Below are positions 33,843 through 42,890 of a DNA stretch of 47,905 nucleotides, one piece after another. The notes beneath the pieces are model-generated. The model was not told the DNA's origin and did not search any database. It saw only the letters and a list, made by a program, of their open reading frames with translations. How positions within the stretch are numbered: the stretch's first letter is position 1; every line of letters begins with the position of its first letter. The translations under genes were made by a program, and so were the position numbers. Source of the stretch: an uncultured Verrucomicrobiota bacterium (lineage in GTDB: Bacteria > Verrucomicrobiota > Verrucomicrobiia > Limisphaerales > UBA1319); the NCBI GenBank assembly GCA_903845125.1, contig CAIMWS010000293.1, positions 1 through 47,905 of the forward strand. The letters are read 5' to 3'.

Positions 33843-36800
33843 TTACGGCACCAGCCTCACACGGTAAAACCGCTGGCCGGCCGCCGGGGGGAAATCCGTG
33901 ACCGCCTGGGTGTTGCTCGTGGCGCGGAAGACCGATAGCGGGAGCCATTCCGGCGCGCTGAGGTCGGTGGCAAACTGCACTTCGTAGAGACGGTCTGGCA
34001 GGGTCACCAGGGTCAGGGTGATGGCGCCCTTCGCCGGGAGGCCCCAAGCTCCAAAGCCGGGCGGCGGCGCGGCCAGCCGGTTGGTGGCGCGCGGGGTCCA
34101 GTGGGGCATGAATAGAATATTTTCACTGCCGTCGGGGAACCGGCCCTGGCTGACATTCTGGATCTGCGCCCCGAACGTCACCAAACTGCAGGGGGTTTTG
34201 CCGGGGGAGTAGAGCCCCAGGAATCCGCCGGCGCCCTGGAGGTTCAAGGGGGTGTGCAAGTCCCCGCTGGCGCCGGAGGCGGCCGGGGTGGGGTCGCCGC
34301 CGGTCCAGGCGAGCAGGAAGCTGTGGGGCTCGATCACCGTGCCGGACGGAATCATCCACTTCGTGGGATCCGCCACGGTGTCGGTGAGGCTGTAGCCGGC
34401 CAGATTCACGGCCAGGGGGTTCGGGTTGTAGAGTTCGAACCAGCCGGGGAAGCGGCCGGTGAGCGGATCGGGCAGGCCCCCCGGGGCGGCATTGTCAGCC
34501 AGCCATTCATTGATGGCCACCGGGAACAGCGCGGCGGGGCCGTTGTTGGTCACGGTGATGGCCGCGAGCAGGTGGGGCGCGCGGAGGCCGGCGGCATCCA
34601 CGCCTTGCACTACCAGGGAATTCCGGCCCGCATAGAGCGGCAGGGTGAGGGCCCAGTTGGTGATGGTGGTCCAAGTGAGGGGATGGCTGATGCCGTTGAC
34701 CTCGATGGCGCGGACACTCAGGGGCGCCGTGCCGGCGAGGACAATCTGGTTGGTGGCGGTGGCAAAATCCTTCCCGCCGTTGCTGGTGATGGCAAACGGC
34801 GCGGCCGGCGGCAGTTGGGCCAGCGCGGAACTCCGGCGGCTCTGGATGTAGGCCGAGGCGCCGCCGTAGTTTTGCCCGACCACGCTGCCGTAGTGCGCCA
34901 GCCATGGATTCATGCTGGCGGTGTTGAACACCGTCAGGCAAAGATCCTGCACCTGCCACAGGTAAAGGCGCCGGTTGGCGGGGTGGTTGGCGAGTTTGGC
35001 GAGGTTGCAGCTGGTGGTTGGGAAAACCGAGCTGTTGGGAGCCAGCGAAAAGACGAAATCCATGTCCCAGGGAAGGAAACGCCCCGGGCCGCCATCGGCC
35101 GGCAGGAAGATGCGGCAGTTATGCGGCAGGCTCGGGGTGGGGCTGAAGTAGATATCACCAATGCCGCAGAGGATGGTGAGGGCGGTGTGGCGGAGGGCTG
35201 TCTCCACCTCCAGCGCGGCGCCAATCCGGGTGTCGAATTGGGCCTGCGGCAGGCCCATGGCCTGGCATAGCCGCATGATGCCGGTGTAGTCGTCCGCGCG
35301 CTCCCCATAGCGGATATCGAAGGCCCAGCGATATTGCTCCGGGTCGTTGCCCAGGTCGGTGAAGTCGGTGGCGAGGTGCGGCTGGAGCGGCACCGGCAGC
35401 TTGGGCGCCTCGAAGTGGCCGTTCACGGTGACGCTGGGCTCATAGGTGAGGTCCAGGTTGAATATGGACCCCTCCTGGCCGAACTGCTCGCTGGCGAACG
35501 ATCCCCCATAAGTCCCCAATTGCAGGATCGCCGTGCCCGTGTGGCTGGTCTTGGGCGCGATCAGGTGGCAGAGATCGACCCGGTGGCACGGCAGCCCCGC
35601 CCGCTGGAACATATGCAGGATGTAGACTTCATCCTGCTGGCGCGCCGCCGGCGTGCGGCCCGACCGGTCCAGGCCGACGTTGTTTTGCACGCCCCGAAAA
35701 CGGTGGCCGGGGGGGAAGGCGACGTCGTAGCTGATATAATCGTCCCCATCGCGCGCCCGGCCCGCGGCGGTGCCTTGCAGGCGGACGCCGGCATCGTAGA
35801 AAACTTCGGCCCGGTCATAAATCACCGTGGCCCCGAGCCGTTCCTGCGAGAGGAGGTTGGTCGCCCGGAATAGGAAGTCGCGGTCGGCGTCCAGCTGGAT
35901 GATCCGCAGCTCGTGCGCCGGCAGGCTGGTGCCCTGGGTATCGGCCACCTGGCAGAGCGCGCGCGAATCAGGGCCCTGGGCGGGCGCAAAAGTGATCGCC
36001 CCCGGATTATCGCGGGCGGTGACGTAGAAGTGGAGGATCCGGCCCGCGGGCTGGCCGGGCACCGTGGCTTTCCAAACGCCTCCGGCCTGCGGGGTCATGG
36101 GCAGGCTGGTGAAGGCCGGCGCTGGATTGAGGCGGTAATTTAGCTGGACCGCGGCCACGCCGTCGGGATCCTGCGCGCGCACCGAGATGGTCACCGGCTC
36201 GCTGGCGCGGGGGATGATGGGCGTGTGGTTCAGATCCGCCAGCGCCGGTCCCATATTGGCCACCCGCCGCGAGTTGGGCGCCCCGGGCGTGCCGTGGCGG
36301 TCGGGGATCGGCAGCCGGGTGGTGCGGGCGAGCTTCTGCTGGTAGGCGCTCGTGTATAATTGGGGCGATCCGGCCAGCCAGCGGGCCCGGAAGCGGACCT
36401 CGTATTCCTGGCCATCGACCAGCGCGGTGTTGTTCACCAACGAAGACTCAATGTGGTTGTGGCTGGTTTCAGCGGCGCTGGTGGCGACGACCTTGAGCAC
36501 GTGGTTGGCGGCCTGGTCCGGATCGGGGATGATCTGGCTCCGCCCATGATTGCCCAGCATCCGCCAGTGGGTGTTGCCCGGGGTGGCCTCAAAGTCCCCG
36601 TTCTGGATCAACTGCTCCCGGGCACCATCGGGATCCCGCACCAGGCTCACGTCATCCACCAGTGTCTCCCCCTCCGTGAGCATCCCCAGGCGGAACTCGT
36701 TCCAGGTGGAGGAGCCGAAGCGCTGGCCGGCGGCCATCCGGTAGGTCACCTGGCACCAGGCGCTACGCGCTCCTTCTGCGCTGTCCGCCCACGCCGCGGG

Positions 36801-39419
36801 ATTGCTGTTGTCGGCGCGCGGGTCGATCAGTTCGAGGCTGGAGCCGCCGCCATCGCTCCAGCCGGCGCCGAGGATGCGGATCGCATTCACGGGATTGCCG
36901 GCGGCGTCTTTGAGGCTCACCTCCTGGTTTGGGCGCAGGTGGTTCGCGAAGTTGCCGAGGATCTGGGTGGCCACCTCGGGCCACAGGGCCTGGAGTGCGG
37001 CCGCCTCCCGGGCCACGACCAGGTAACCGCCGGCCCGCATCACCGTGCCCGCCGGGAAGCGATAGCCGATGCCTCCGTCCAGCTGCCAATCGGCCAGGTC
37101 CACCTGGTTCGAGCTGCGGTTGTGCAGTTCCACCCACTCCTCGCCGGACGGAGTGAAGGGCTGGGCGGGCGCGAGGGTGGTCGTCAGCACCAGTTCGGCG
37201 CCCCAGGCGACCGGCCCCGAATTGGCCGGTGGGTTCACCTCCAGCTCATCGATGCATGTGCCCGCCGCCATGCCGGTGCCCGGAACTTCCAGCCGGATGC
37301 CCGTGGCCGCCACCGGCGTGAAGGTGAAGCGGTGCCGCCAGGAAGGGTTGGCGAAGAGACCGGTTCCTGCATTCTGGTAATTCAGCGTGCCGATCACCGC
37401 CCAGCCGGTGCTGGCGTTGCCCGTGAACGGGGTGCCCGTGCCCGGGGCGGCGGCCTGGGTGTATAAGAGGCGATACGTGCCGAGGGTGCGGTCGCTGTAG
37501 GTGGCCGTGTTATCGCGTCCAAAGGCGATGCTGCTGATGGTGAACAATCCGCCGAAACTCACCCCGGCATAGCCCGGGTTGCCGGAATTGCCGATCCACG
37601 AGTTTCCGTTGCCGTAGTGGCCGTCCGTCAGCCCGGTGAAGTTGTGGATGGGATAGCCCGCCAGCGAATCAATGGCGAACGGCGCTGCGCCAGGTTGCCG
37701 GGCGAGGTTCGGTGGCGGGGTGCCCCCCAAGGGCCCCTCTTCCACCAGCGCCAGCCCGCCGCCGCTCAGGACGATGCCGCTGGCGGTGAGGGCCGCGGTG
37801 AACTGGTGCACCTCCACCGCGAGCACATTCAGCCCCTGCACCAGCAGGTTCGCGGGCAGCGTGAGGGGGCCGAAAGCGCCGCCGCCGGGCGGGCCGCTGG
37901 CCGGAGTGGCATAGTGGACCGGGCCGGGCGACAGGTTGATCCGGGAAATCTCCGTCCCGTTCAGATAAATGACCGCGCCATCCGCGATGGTGCCGGAGAG
38001 GTTGAGCGCTTGGTTGCCCGCCGCGCCTGTGAAATTGAAGCCGGTCCGAAAATAATAAGTCGTGCGGCCCGCCGCGAGCACGGTGCCCGTCGGCGCGGGC
38101 GGCGCCGCGCTGCGGAAATACATCGGCCCCGCGCCCAGGGGCCAGGCGGCATCCTCGTAGCCCCGCTCGCGCCAGGCGCTGCCGGGGTCGGCGCCGGAGT
38201 CATTGAACCGCCAGGCGCCGGTGCTGCCCAGCACGGTCAGGTTATTCGTCACCGCGGGCCGGGGGTCGATCGGCCGGTGGTGGTACATGACTTCGTTGAA
38301 GACAATTTCGTTGTGCAAGTTGAAGGTGTTTGACGCCCCGGGCGTCGGTGCCGCTGGATACATCCAGGAGCCGGCCCCATCCGGATGGCGCCCGCGCCCG
38401 CTGGTCTTGACGGCCACCGCATCCAGCAGCCGCTCCCGGCCGGGCGCGAAGAGGAAAAGCTTCTGCCCGCTGGCCGCGCCGAATCCAAGCTGGGCCTGAG
38501 GCAGCTGAACTAATCCGCCCGGCGGCAGCGCCTGGGTTGGCAGCGTGCAAGCCGGTGCGCTCTCCCCGGTGCGCGCCACTGCCACGCCCGCCAGATCCAC
38601 GGTGGCGCTGCCGGGGTTGATGATCTCGATCCAGAAACCGGCCTCCGACGCGCTGGACACCTCATTAAAGACGAGGCTGGGGGGTGGGGGGGGCACGGGA
38701 AAATTCGCCGCGCCCGGCGTCCCGCCGATTTCCGCGCTCACGGTCCAATTTTCCGCCGGCTGGCTGGCGAGATTCGGATGTTTTTTGGCCAGCGACCCAC
38801 CCGAGCCATCGGCGCCGGCCGGCCAGGCGCCATCGGTGTCATAGCTGATTTCATCCATCAGCCGCTGGCTCAGATCCCGCAGTTCGAGCTTCTCGCCTCC
38901 ATTGGACAGGCGGCCGCTGAAGGGGCCGAAAACCTGGGTGATGCCCGCGGCTGATTGGAGCGCTTCCGGCGCCCGGGCAACCACCAGGAAGCCCCGGCCT
39001 TTGATGATTGAATTGCTCGGGAAAGCATAGGTAATGCCCCCGGCCAGGCCCCAGCCGGACAAATCCACATCCACGGACATCTGGTTGTGGAGTTCCACCC
39101 ATTCCAGGGCCGCTTCGTTCGTGGCCGGGTGATACATGATTTCGTTGAACACCACCACACTGCCCGCCCTCGCCCCCAGGACGAAAAGGCCGGGCAGGAC
39201 CACCATAAAACCAATCAGGATCCATGAGGAAATCCGGCCTGGGCGCGCGTTGCGTGCGCGGGGCTCCTTCCAGAATGAGCCAGTTCCGTGGCCGGGAGCG
39301 GGGACAGCGCCTGGCCGCCAGCCGGCCTGGCCTCTGCCGCAGGCGGCGTTGGTGCCGCTCGCGGCGCTGGCGACGCCGGCGGCGCCTGCCGTACAGGCAG
39401 TTCGGGTGGCGTGTTTCAT
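33843..39419 (-). CDS. Giant secreted lamin-tail/CotH protein
   Basis: An 1858-residue surface protein. About 60 Ala/Gly/Arg-rich residues precede a membrane/signal segment (SSWILIGFMVVLPGLFVLGARAG). Lamin-tail (LTD) domains then follow: SVVVFNEIMYHPAT with EWVELHN, SLVFNEVSS with GFWIEIINPG, IVFNEVMYH, EEWVELHNRSSNQVDLADW, and a late VAINEWLAD with GWFELYNPNPLAVNLAG. Carbohydrate-binding-like beta sandwiches lie between them. Residues about 1150-1500 are CotH-kinase-like, with VRLQGTAAGRARDGDD, GVQNNVGLDRSG and FLPWDMDFVF (Pro1450). The usual Lys of the first CotH motif is not visible, so kinase activity is doubtful. The end (YEVQFATDLS, then RFYRVRLVP) resembles the GH44 and LamG tails. The ATG at 39419 has GGGAG 7 bases upstream and a good promoter. 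Confidence 0.85.
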   Translation of the reverse strand: MKHATRTACTAGAAGVASAASGTNAACGRGQAGWRPGAVPAPGHGTGSFWKEPRARNARPGRISSWILIGFMVVLPGLFVLGARAGSVVVFNEIMYHPATNEAALEWVELHNQMSVDVDLSGWGLAGGITYAFPSNSIIKGRGFLVVARAPEALQSAAGITQVFGPFSGRLSNGGEKLELRDLSQRLMDEISYDTDGAWPAGADGSGGSLAKKHPNLASQPAENWTVSAEIGGTPGAANFPVPPPPPSLVFNEVSSASEAGFWIEIINPGSATVDLAGVAVARTGESAPACTLPTQALPPGGLVQLPQAQLGFGAASGQKLFLFAPGRERLLDAVAVKTSGRGRHPDGAGSWMYPAAPTPGASNTFNLHNEIVFNEVMYHHRPIDPRPAVTNNLTVLGSTGAWRFNDSGADPGSAWRERGYEDAAWPLGAGPMYFRSAAPPAPTGTVLAAGRTTYYFRTGFNFTGAAGNQALNLSGTIADGAVIYLNGTEISRINLSPGPVHYATPASGPPGGGAFGPLTLPANLLVQGLNVLAVEVHQFTAALTASGIVLSGGGLALVEEGPLGGTPPPNLARQPGAAPFAIDSLAGYPIHNFTGLTDGHYGNGNSWIGNSGNPGYAGVSFGGLFTISSIAFGRDNTATYSDRTLGTYRLLYTQAAAPGTGTPFTGNASTGWAVIGTLNYQNAGTGLFANPSWRHRFTFTPVAATGIRLEVPGTGMAAGTCIDELEVNPPANSGPVAWGAELVLTTTLAPAQPFTPSGEEWVELHNRSSNQVDLADWQLDGGIGYRFPAGTVMRAGGYLVVAREAAALQALWPEVATQILGNFANHLRPNQEVSLKDAAGNPVNAIRILGAGWSDGGGSSLELIDPRADNSNPAAWADSAEGARSAWCQVTYRMAAGQRFGSSTWNEFRLGMLTEGETLVDDVSLVRDPDGAREQLIQNGDFEATPGNTHWRMLGNHGRSQIIPDPDQAANHVLKVVATSAAETSHNHIESSLVNNTALVDGQEYEVRFRARWLAGSPQLYTSAYQQKLARTTRLPIPDRHGTPGAPNSRRVANMGPALADLNHTPIIPRASEPVTISVRAQDPDGVAAVQLNYRLNPAPAFTSLPMTPQAGGVWKATVPGQPAGRILHFYVTARDNPGAITFAPAQGPDSRALCQVADTQGTSLPAHELRIIQLDADRDFLFRATNLLSQERLGATVIYDRAEVFYDAGVRLQGTAAGRARDGDDYISYDVAFPPGHRFRGVQNNVGLDRSGRTPAARQQDEVYILHMFQRAGLPCHRVDLCHLIAPKTSHTGTAILQLGTYGGSFASEQFGQEGSIFNLDLTYEPSVTVNGHFEAPKLPVPLQPHLATDFTDLGNDPEQYRWAFDIRYGERADDYTGIMRLCQAMGLPQAQFDTRIGAALEVETALRHTALTILCGIGDIYFSPTPSLPHNCRIFLPADGGPGRFLPWDMDFVFSLAPNSSVFPTTSCNLAKLANHPANRRLYLWQVQDLCLTVFNTASMNPWLAHYGSVVGQNYGGASAYIQSRRSSALAQLPPAAPFAITSNGGKDFATATNQIVLAGTAPLSVRAIEVNGISHPLTWTTITNWALTLPLYAGRNSLVVQGVDAAGLRAPHLLAAITVTNNGPAALFPVAINEWLADNAAPGGLPDPLTGRFPGWFELYNPNPLAVNLAGYSLTDTVADPTKWMIPSGTVIEPHSFLLAWTGGDPTPAASGASGDLHTPLNLQGAGGFLGLYSPGKTPCSLVTFGAQIQNVSQGRFPDGSENILFMPHWTPRATNRLAAPPPGFGAWGLPAKGAITLTLVTLPDRLYEVQFATDLSAPEWLPLSVFRATSNTQAVTDFPPAAGQRFYRVRLVP

Positions 39420-39454
39420 GAATTGACTCCCATGCTCAACGGGCTTTGCAGTTG

Positions 39455-39482
39455 TGTATACACCGGGCGCGAGGCCAGTCAA
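39455..39482 (-). promoter_or_regulatory. Sigma70-type promoter for the LTD/CotH gene
   Basis: On the minus strand TTGACT (39482-39477) and TATACA (39460-39455) are separated by 16 bases, giving a predicted start near 39448 and a leader of about 28 bases to the ATG at 39419. The position supports that start codon and rules out the longer reading to 39542. The remainder of 39483-39668 holds nothing I can name. Confidence 0.6.
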
Positions 39483-39668
39483 GCACGCCCCGCCCCGGCT
39501 GCCCGCGTTGGACTTCCCTATGCCACGGTGCCTTCCGCCCACCGGGGTGGCTTGTTCCTTCGATAACCGCCAGCTGACGGCCGCGGATGATCTGAAGGTT
39601 GACGTTCGTGCCCCTGGAAACCAGTTTGCGTTTATGGAGGATGGCGAAAAAAGTGTCTCCCGGTTCCC

Positions 39669-42578
39669 TTAAGTGCGGACCTCCCCGGCCCTCTGGAAAT
39701 ATTGGTTGGCCAGGCGGGTTTCTCGGTGCGCTTCGGCCAGCTTGCCCAGTTGGCGCAAGGTGGCCACCTGGCCGGGCAGGTCGCCGAAACGTTCTTTCAC
39801 CGCCAGGCTTTTGAGGTAAAAACGCTCCGCTTCATCGTAGAGCTTGCGGGTGGCGGCGATGGCGGCCAGGTCATCCAGCACGTCGGTCTGCTGCCCGCCT
39901 TCCCCGAGGAACGGATGTCGGGCTTTCAGGCTCTGGTGGATTTCCCGCAGGCGGGCGTAATCCCGGCGGTATTCGCAGATTTCCGCCCGGTGGCCTAAAA
40001 CCCGGAACCAGATCACCTCGGACTGGGCGGAGGGATCCTCCGCCAGGGGCGCCATTTCGCGCTCCAGGTGTCCGATGGCCATTTCCCACTCCGTCCAGCG
40101 GCCCTGGTTCAGCAGCATGGCGCGCAGGCCGCACAGGATTTCCTTGAGGCTTTCGTAATCTTTGAACTGGCGTGCCAGGCGGAAGGCGTGGACCAGGTTG
40201 TGCTGCTCCATCCGCAGGAGGGAAACCGCGAAATCCGGGCTGGCCTGGAGGATTTGGAACAGTTGGTTGCCGGCGCGGCCGCAGACCTGGCAGAACGTGC
40301 GCTCCAGCCAGGCCAGTTGGTCCGGAAAAACTTCCAACAACAGCTCCCGGAAGCACGGCTGGAGGGCGGGTGGGATGGCATAAGCGCCTTCGTTGGCCCG
40401 GCGCAGCAAGCCCATTTCGGCCCCCGCCTCCAGCAGCCGGAGCCAGTCTTCTCGGTCCAGCTCATGCAGGACGGGCGGAACGCCGGGCAGGGTGCTCATG
40501 GCCGTCAATACCCGGGCGGTCACGTGTCCCTGGAACAAGCCGAGGATGGCCAGCCGTTGGCGCAGCACCGGATCCAGGGTGCCCAGCCGGTAGCGGACCA
40601 CCGCGGAAAAATTATCCGGTTCCTCCGGGCGGGCGCCGGCGTTCCTCAGGGCTTGCCAGAGGTCGTCGGGCGGGCGCCGGCGCAGGTCGGGAGCGAGGAT
40701 CTGGATCGCCAGGGGATGCCCTTGCAGATGGTTCAACAGCTCGTTGAAGGGGGGCAGCGTCTGGAGCTGGCGCTGGGAAGTGCCCAGGGCGGCGAGCACC
40801 TTGAGGGCCAATTCCTGGGCGCCGCTCAAGGCCAGGCCCGGCAGGGAAAGCCGCTGGCAAATATCCCCCAGCCAAAGCTCGTCCTGACGGCTGGTGATCA
40901 GAATCCGGGTTTGGCCGCCCCGCAGTGCCGCGAGGAACTGGCGGAGCTCCTCCCGCTCCGGAGGAGGGTAAACGGCGGAAGCTCCGCCGGCCTCGCCGGT
41001 GACCGTTTGGAAATTATCCCAGATCATCAGGCAGGGATGCTCCCGGAGCAACTCCCAGGCCTGCTGCCGGCGTTGCTCCGGCGGCAGCACCTGCCAGGTA
41101 TCCTCCGGCAGAGTCCGGGCGGCGGCCAGGAAGATGGCGCCCACGCGATCGTAAATTTGGGCGAGGCTGGGGTGATGCTGAAAGGGGAAATACAAGATGG
41201 GGCCGGCAATGCCGCCGGTTTCCGCCAGCCACCGCGCCAGGCCGGTGGCGGTCGCGGATTTGCCGATGCCCCCGGGGCCGGTCAGCAGGACCACCTGGCT
41301 CTGGTCGAAGGCAAGCCGCAGATCGTAAAGCGCCCGGTCCCGTCCGGACAATCCGTGGAGCGGTGGTTCCGGGCAGTCCTGCTCGGCAGCGGTCCGGGCC
41401 GGCTGATCCACCAAACGCGCCTGGCTCAGGCGCGCCGGCGGCTGGCCCGAATAGGCCAGGCGCCAGGGCGCCCGGGTGAACCCCATCGGGGTCATCCAGT
41501 CCTGCTGAGCGATCCCGCCCCGGGGCGAGAAACGGAGGGGATCCGCCCGCAAATCTTCCCGGCCCGCGGCCAGGGCCTGCACGGTGTCCTCGCCCTTCAA
41601 CAGGCTTTCCCAGACCCTTCCCCAGAAGCGCGCCCGGGTCTTGGGCGGCAGGGCGAACGGCAGGACGAGCACGTTTTCCACGCCGGCCTGGCAGAGCCGG
41701 AAACCGGCTTGGCGGAAGCCGCCTTGCCCGTGCGCCGGATCCGGCCCGCAGGCATCCAGGCAGACGATCGGAATCCGGGCCCCGGCCATGGTTTGCCCAA
41801 ACTTTTCAAGGCTCACTGCCGCCACGGAATTGCCCGGGCCGTTCAGGGCCAGCGCCGGCTCTCCGCTGTCCGGGTCGGGAATCATGGGGCCCGAGTAAAG
41901 CAAAAGATGGTATGGGCCGGGTCCTGACGTCACCCGGGCCGCCAGGGTGGTAAAATCTGGTGGCCACAACAGCTCCAGGTGGATGCGTTGGGGATGGGGC
42001 CGGCACATTTCGGCCAGCAGCCGGATCACGGGTTGATAGCCCGTCTCGTCGGTACCGCCGGGCTTCCCCATCACCGCCAGCACTTTCAGGGCGGATGCTC
42101 CGGAATCCGGGAGGCTGGCGGTTGGGAGGCCGCCTTGGCCGCGGGCACCAGGCGCTGCCTGGCGGCTGACACCGGCGAATTTACCGGAAGCCGGATCCGG
42201 CATCAGTTCCCACGGCAGCCGTGCTGATTCCCAATCCCCGGTCTCCACGGTGAGGCGCAGGCCGGCCGGATGATCCGCCGCCTCCGCGAGCAACTGTTGT
42301 ACTTGGGTGGAGCCCAGCACGGATTGGTAGAGCGCCGGGCCGGTTTGGGACAGCAGTTTTTCCGCCGCTTCCATCCTGGATGCTGCCGCCGCCCACGGAG
42401 CCTGCGCCGCCTCCTCCCAATACCATCGCCACAGTTCCCACTCTTCCGGGCCGGGACCGGCCGGGAAGGCGACCTCCAGCGCCTGCCCCGGAGCCGGTTC
42501 ACTGCCAGGTTCGGCGAGGCTGATGCGCGCGTGGTGGATCCCATCTTGAAAACGACATTGGATGCCTAATAATTTCAT
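39669..42578 (-). CDS. CHAT-NB-ARC-TPR protein (NLR-like STAND ATPase)
   Basis: A 969-residue, apparently cytoplasmic multidomain protein. Residues about 85-370 are a CHAT (caspase-HetF-associated) protease-like domain: RLPWELMPD, YHLLLYSGPMI and IVCLDACGPDP (Cys277). The cysteine is kept, but the family's histidine motif (H-x-x-G-H-G) reads L-Y-S-G-P-M (Pro231), so the dyad looks broken. Residues about 415-700 are an NB-ARC/STAND ATPase: P-loop LLTGPGGIGKSATA (Lys440), Walker B CLMIWDNFQ (Asp521), RILITSRQDE, and the GLPL-like GHPLAIQIL. A winged-helix-like segment and TPR-like helices fill the rest (ATRKLYDEAERFYLKSLAV, TLRQLGKLAEAHRETRLA). The layout is that of prokaryotic NLR-type sensors used in phage defence or programmed death. 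No known defence gene is next to it. Confidence 0.8.
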   Translation of the reverse strand: MKLLGIQCRFQDGIHHARISLAEPGSEPAPGQALEVAFPAGPGPEEWELWRWYWEEAAQAPWAAAASRMEAAEKLLSQTGPALYQSVLGSTQVQQLLAEAADHPAGLRLTVETGDWESARLPWELMPDPASGKFAGVSRQAAPGARGQGGLPTASLPDSGASALKVLAVMGKPGGTDETGYQPVIRLLAEMCRPHPQRIHLELLWPPDFTTLAARVTSGPGPYHLLLYSGPMIPDPDSGEPALALNGPGNSVAAVSLEKFGQTMAGARIPIVCLDACGPDPAHGQGGFRQAGFRLCQAGVENVLVLPFALPPKTRARFWGRVWESLLKGEDTVQALAAGREDLRADPLRFSPRGGIAQQDWMTPMGFTRAPWRLAYSGQPPARLSQARLVDQPARTAAEQDCPEPPLHGLSGRDRALYDLRLAFDQSQVVLLTGPGGIGKSATATGLARWLAETGGIAGPILYFPFQHHPSLAQIYDRVGAIFLAAARTLPEDTWQVLPPEQRRQQAWELLREHPCLMIWDNFQTVTGEAGGASAVYPPPEREELRQFLAALRGGQTRILITSRQDELWLGDICQRLSLPGLALSGAQELALKVLAALGTSQRQLQTLPPFNELLNHLQGHPLAIQILAPDLRRRPPDDLWQALRNAGARPEEPDNFSAVVRYRLGTLDPVLRQRLAILGLFQGHVTARVLTAMSTLPGVPPVLHELDREDWLRLLEAGAEMGLLRRANEGAYAIPPALQPCFRELLLEVFPDQLAWLERTFCQVCGRAGNQLFQILQASPDFAVSLLRMEQHNLVHAFRLARQFKDYESLKEILCGLRAMLLNQGRWTEWEMAIGHLEREMAPLAEDPSAQSEVIWFRVLGHRAEICEYRRDYARLREIHQSLKARHPFLGEGGQQTDVLDDLAAIAATRKLYDEAERFYLKSLAVKERFGDLPGQVATLRQLGKLAEAHRETRLANQYFQRAGEVRT

Positions 42579-42760
42579 GGCTCTTTACTGTTTTTCCCGG
42601 ATTGGCTTCCCAAGCCAGCCACTGGTGGCGATTGTCGCAAGGGGGATTTGCCGTGTAAACACTCAAATCGCCCGGGAATTTTCCGCTGGTTGGACGCCCG
42701 GTGGCCGCGGGAATCCCCCCCTTCCATCCCTGGCTGGGATCATTAGTAAATCGCAATCCA

Positions 42761-42789
42761 TTGAGTTTTAAGCATTAGTGAAATAAAAG
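42761..42789 (+). promoter_or_regulatory. Second, weaker + strand promoter candidate
   Basis: TTGAGT (42761-42766) and TAAAAG (42784-42789) are 17 bases apart. The match is moderate. Upstream of it, 42579-42760 contains only GC-rich sequence in which I see no gene or structure. Confidence 0.25.
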
Positions 42790-42798
42790 ATGACTAAA

Positions 42799-42856
42799 TT
42801 AACGGTTGGTAGTAATAGCAAATAATAGCCAGTCTTTGCCAATTTCCGCAAAGACT
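42799..42856. promoter_or_regulatory. Inverted-repeat operator candidate with overlapping divergent promoters
   Basis: A perfect 9-bp inverted repeat, AGTCTTTGC (42831-42839) and GCAAAGACT (42848-42856) with an 8-base centre, lies in an AT-rich stretch. On the + strand TTAACG (42799-42804) and AATAAT (42821-42826), 16 bases apart, put the start at the left arm. On the - strand TTGCGG (42851-42846) and TATTAT (42827-42822), 18 bases apart, run the other way through the repeat. A regulator bound here could control both the CHAT gene and the etf operon. No T run follows, so a terminator is unlikely. Confidence 0.45.
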
Positions 42857-42890
42857 TATGCATCAGGTGTGTTAATAGTAGATTGAGGCC

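Noticed and set aside
40068-41927. 619-codon + strand frame opposite the CHAT/STAND gene
   Set aside because: The minus strand carries P-loop, Walker B and CHAT motifs in one frame; the + product is Gln/Gly-rich noise.
39669-42578. A defence island around the CHAT/STAND gene
   Set aside because: Neighbours are a CotH-type surface protein and an etf operon. No restriction, CBASS, Avs, toxin or mobile gene is visible, so only the single gene is suggestive.
42831-42856. Inverted repeat as a terminator or riboswitch
   Set aside because: There is no T tract on either side, and the stem is short with none of the conserved bases of a riboswitch class I know. An operator is the better reading.
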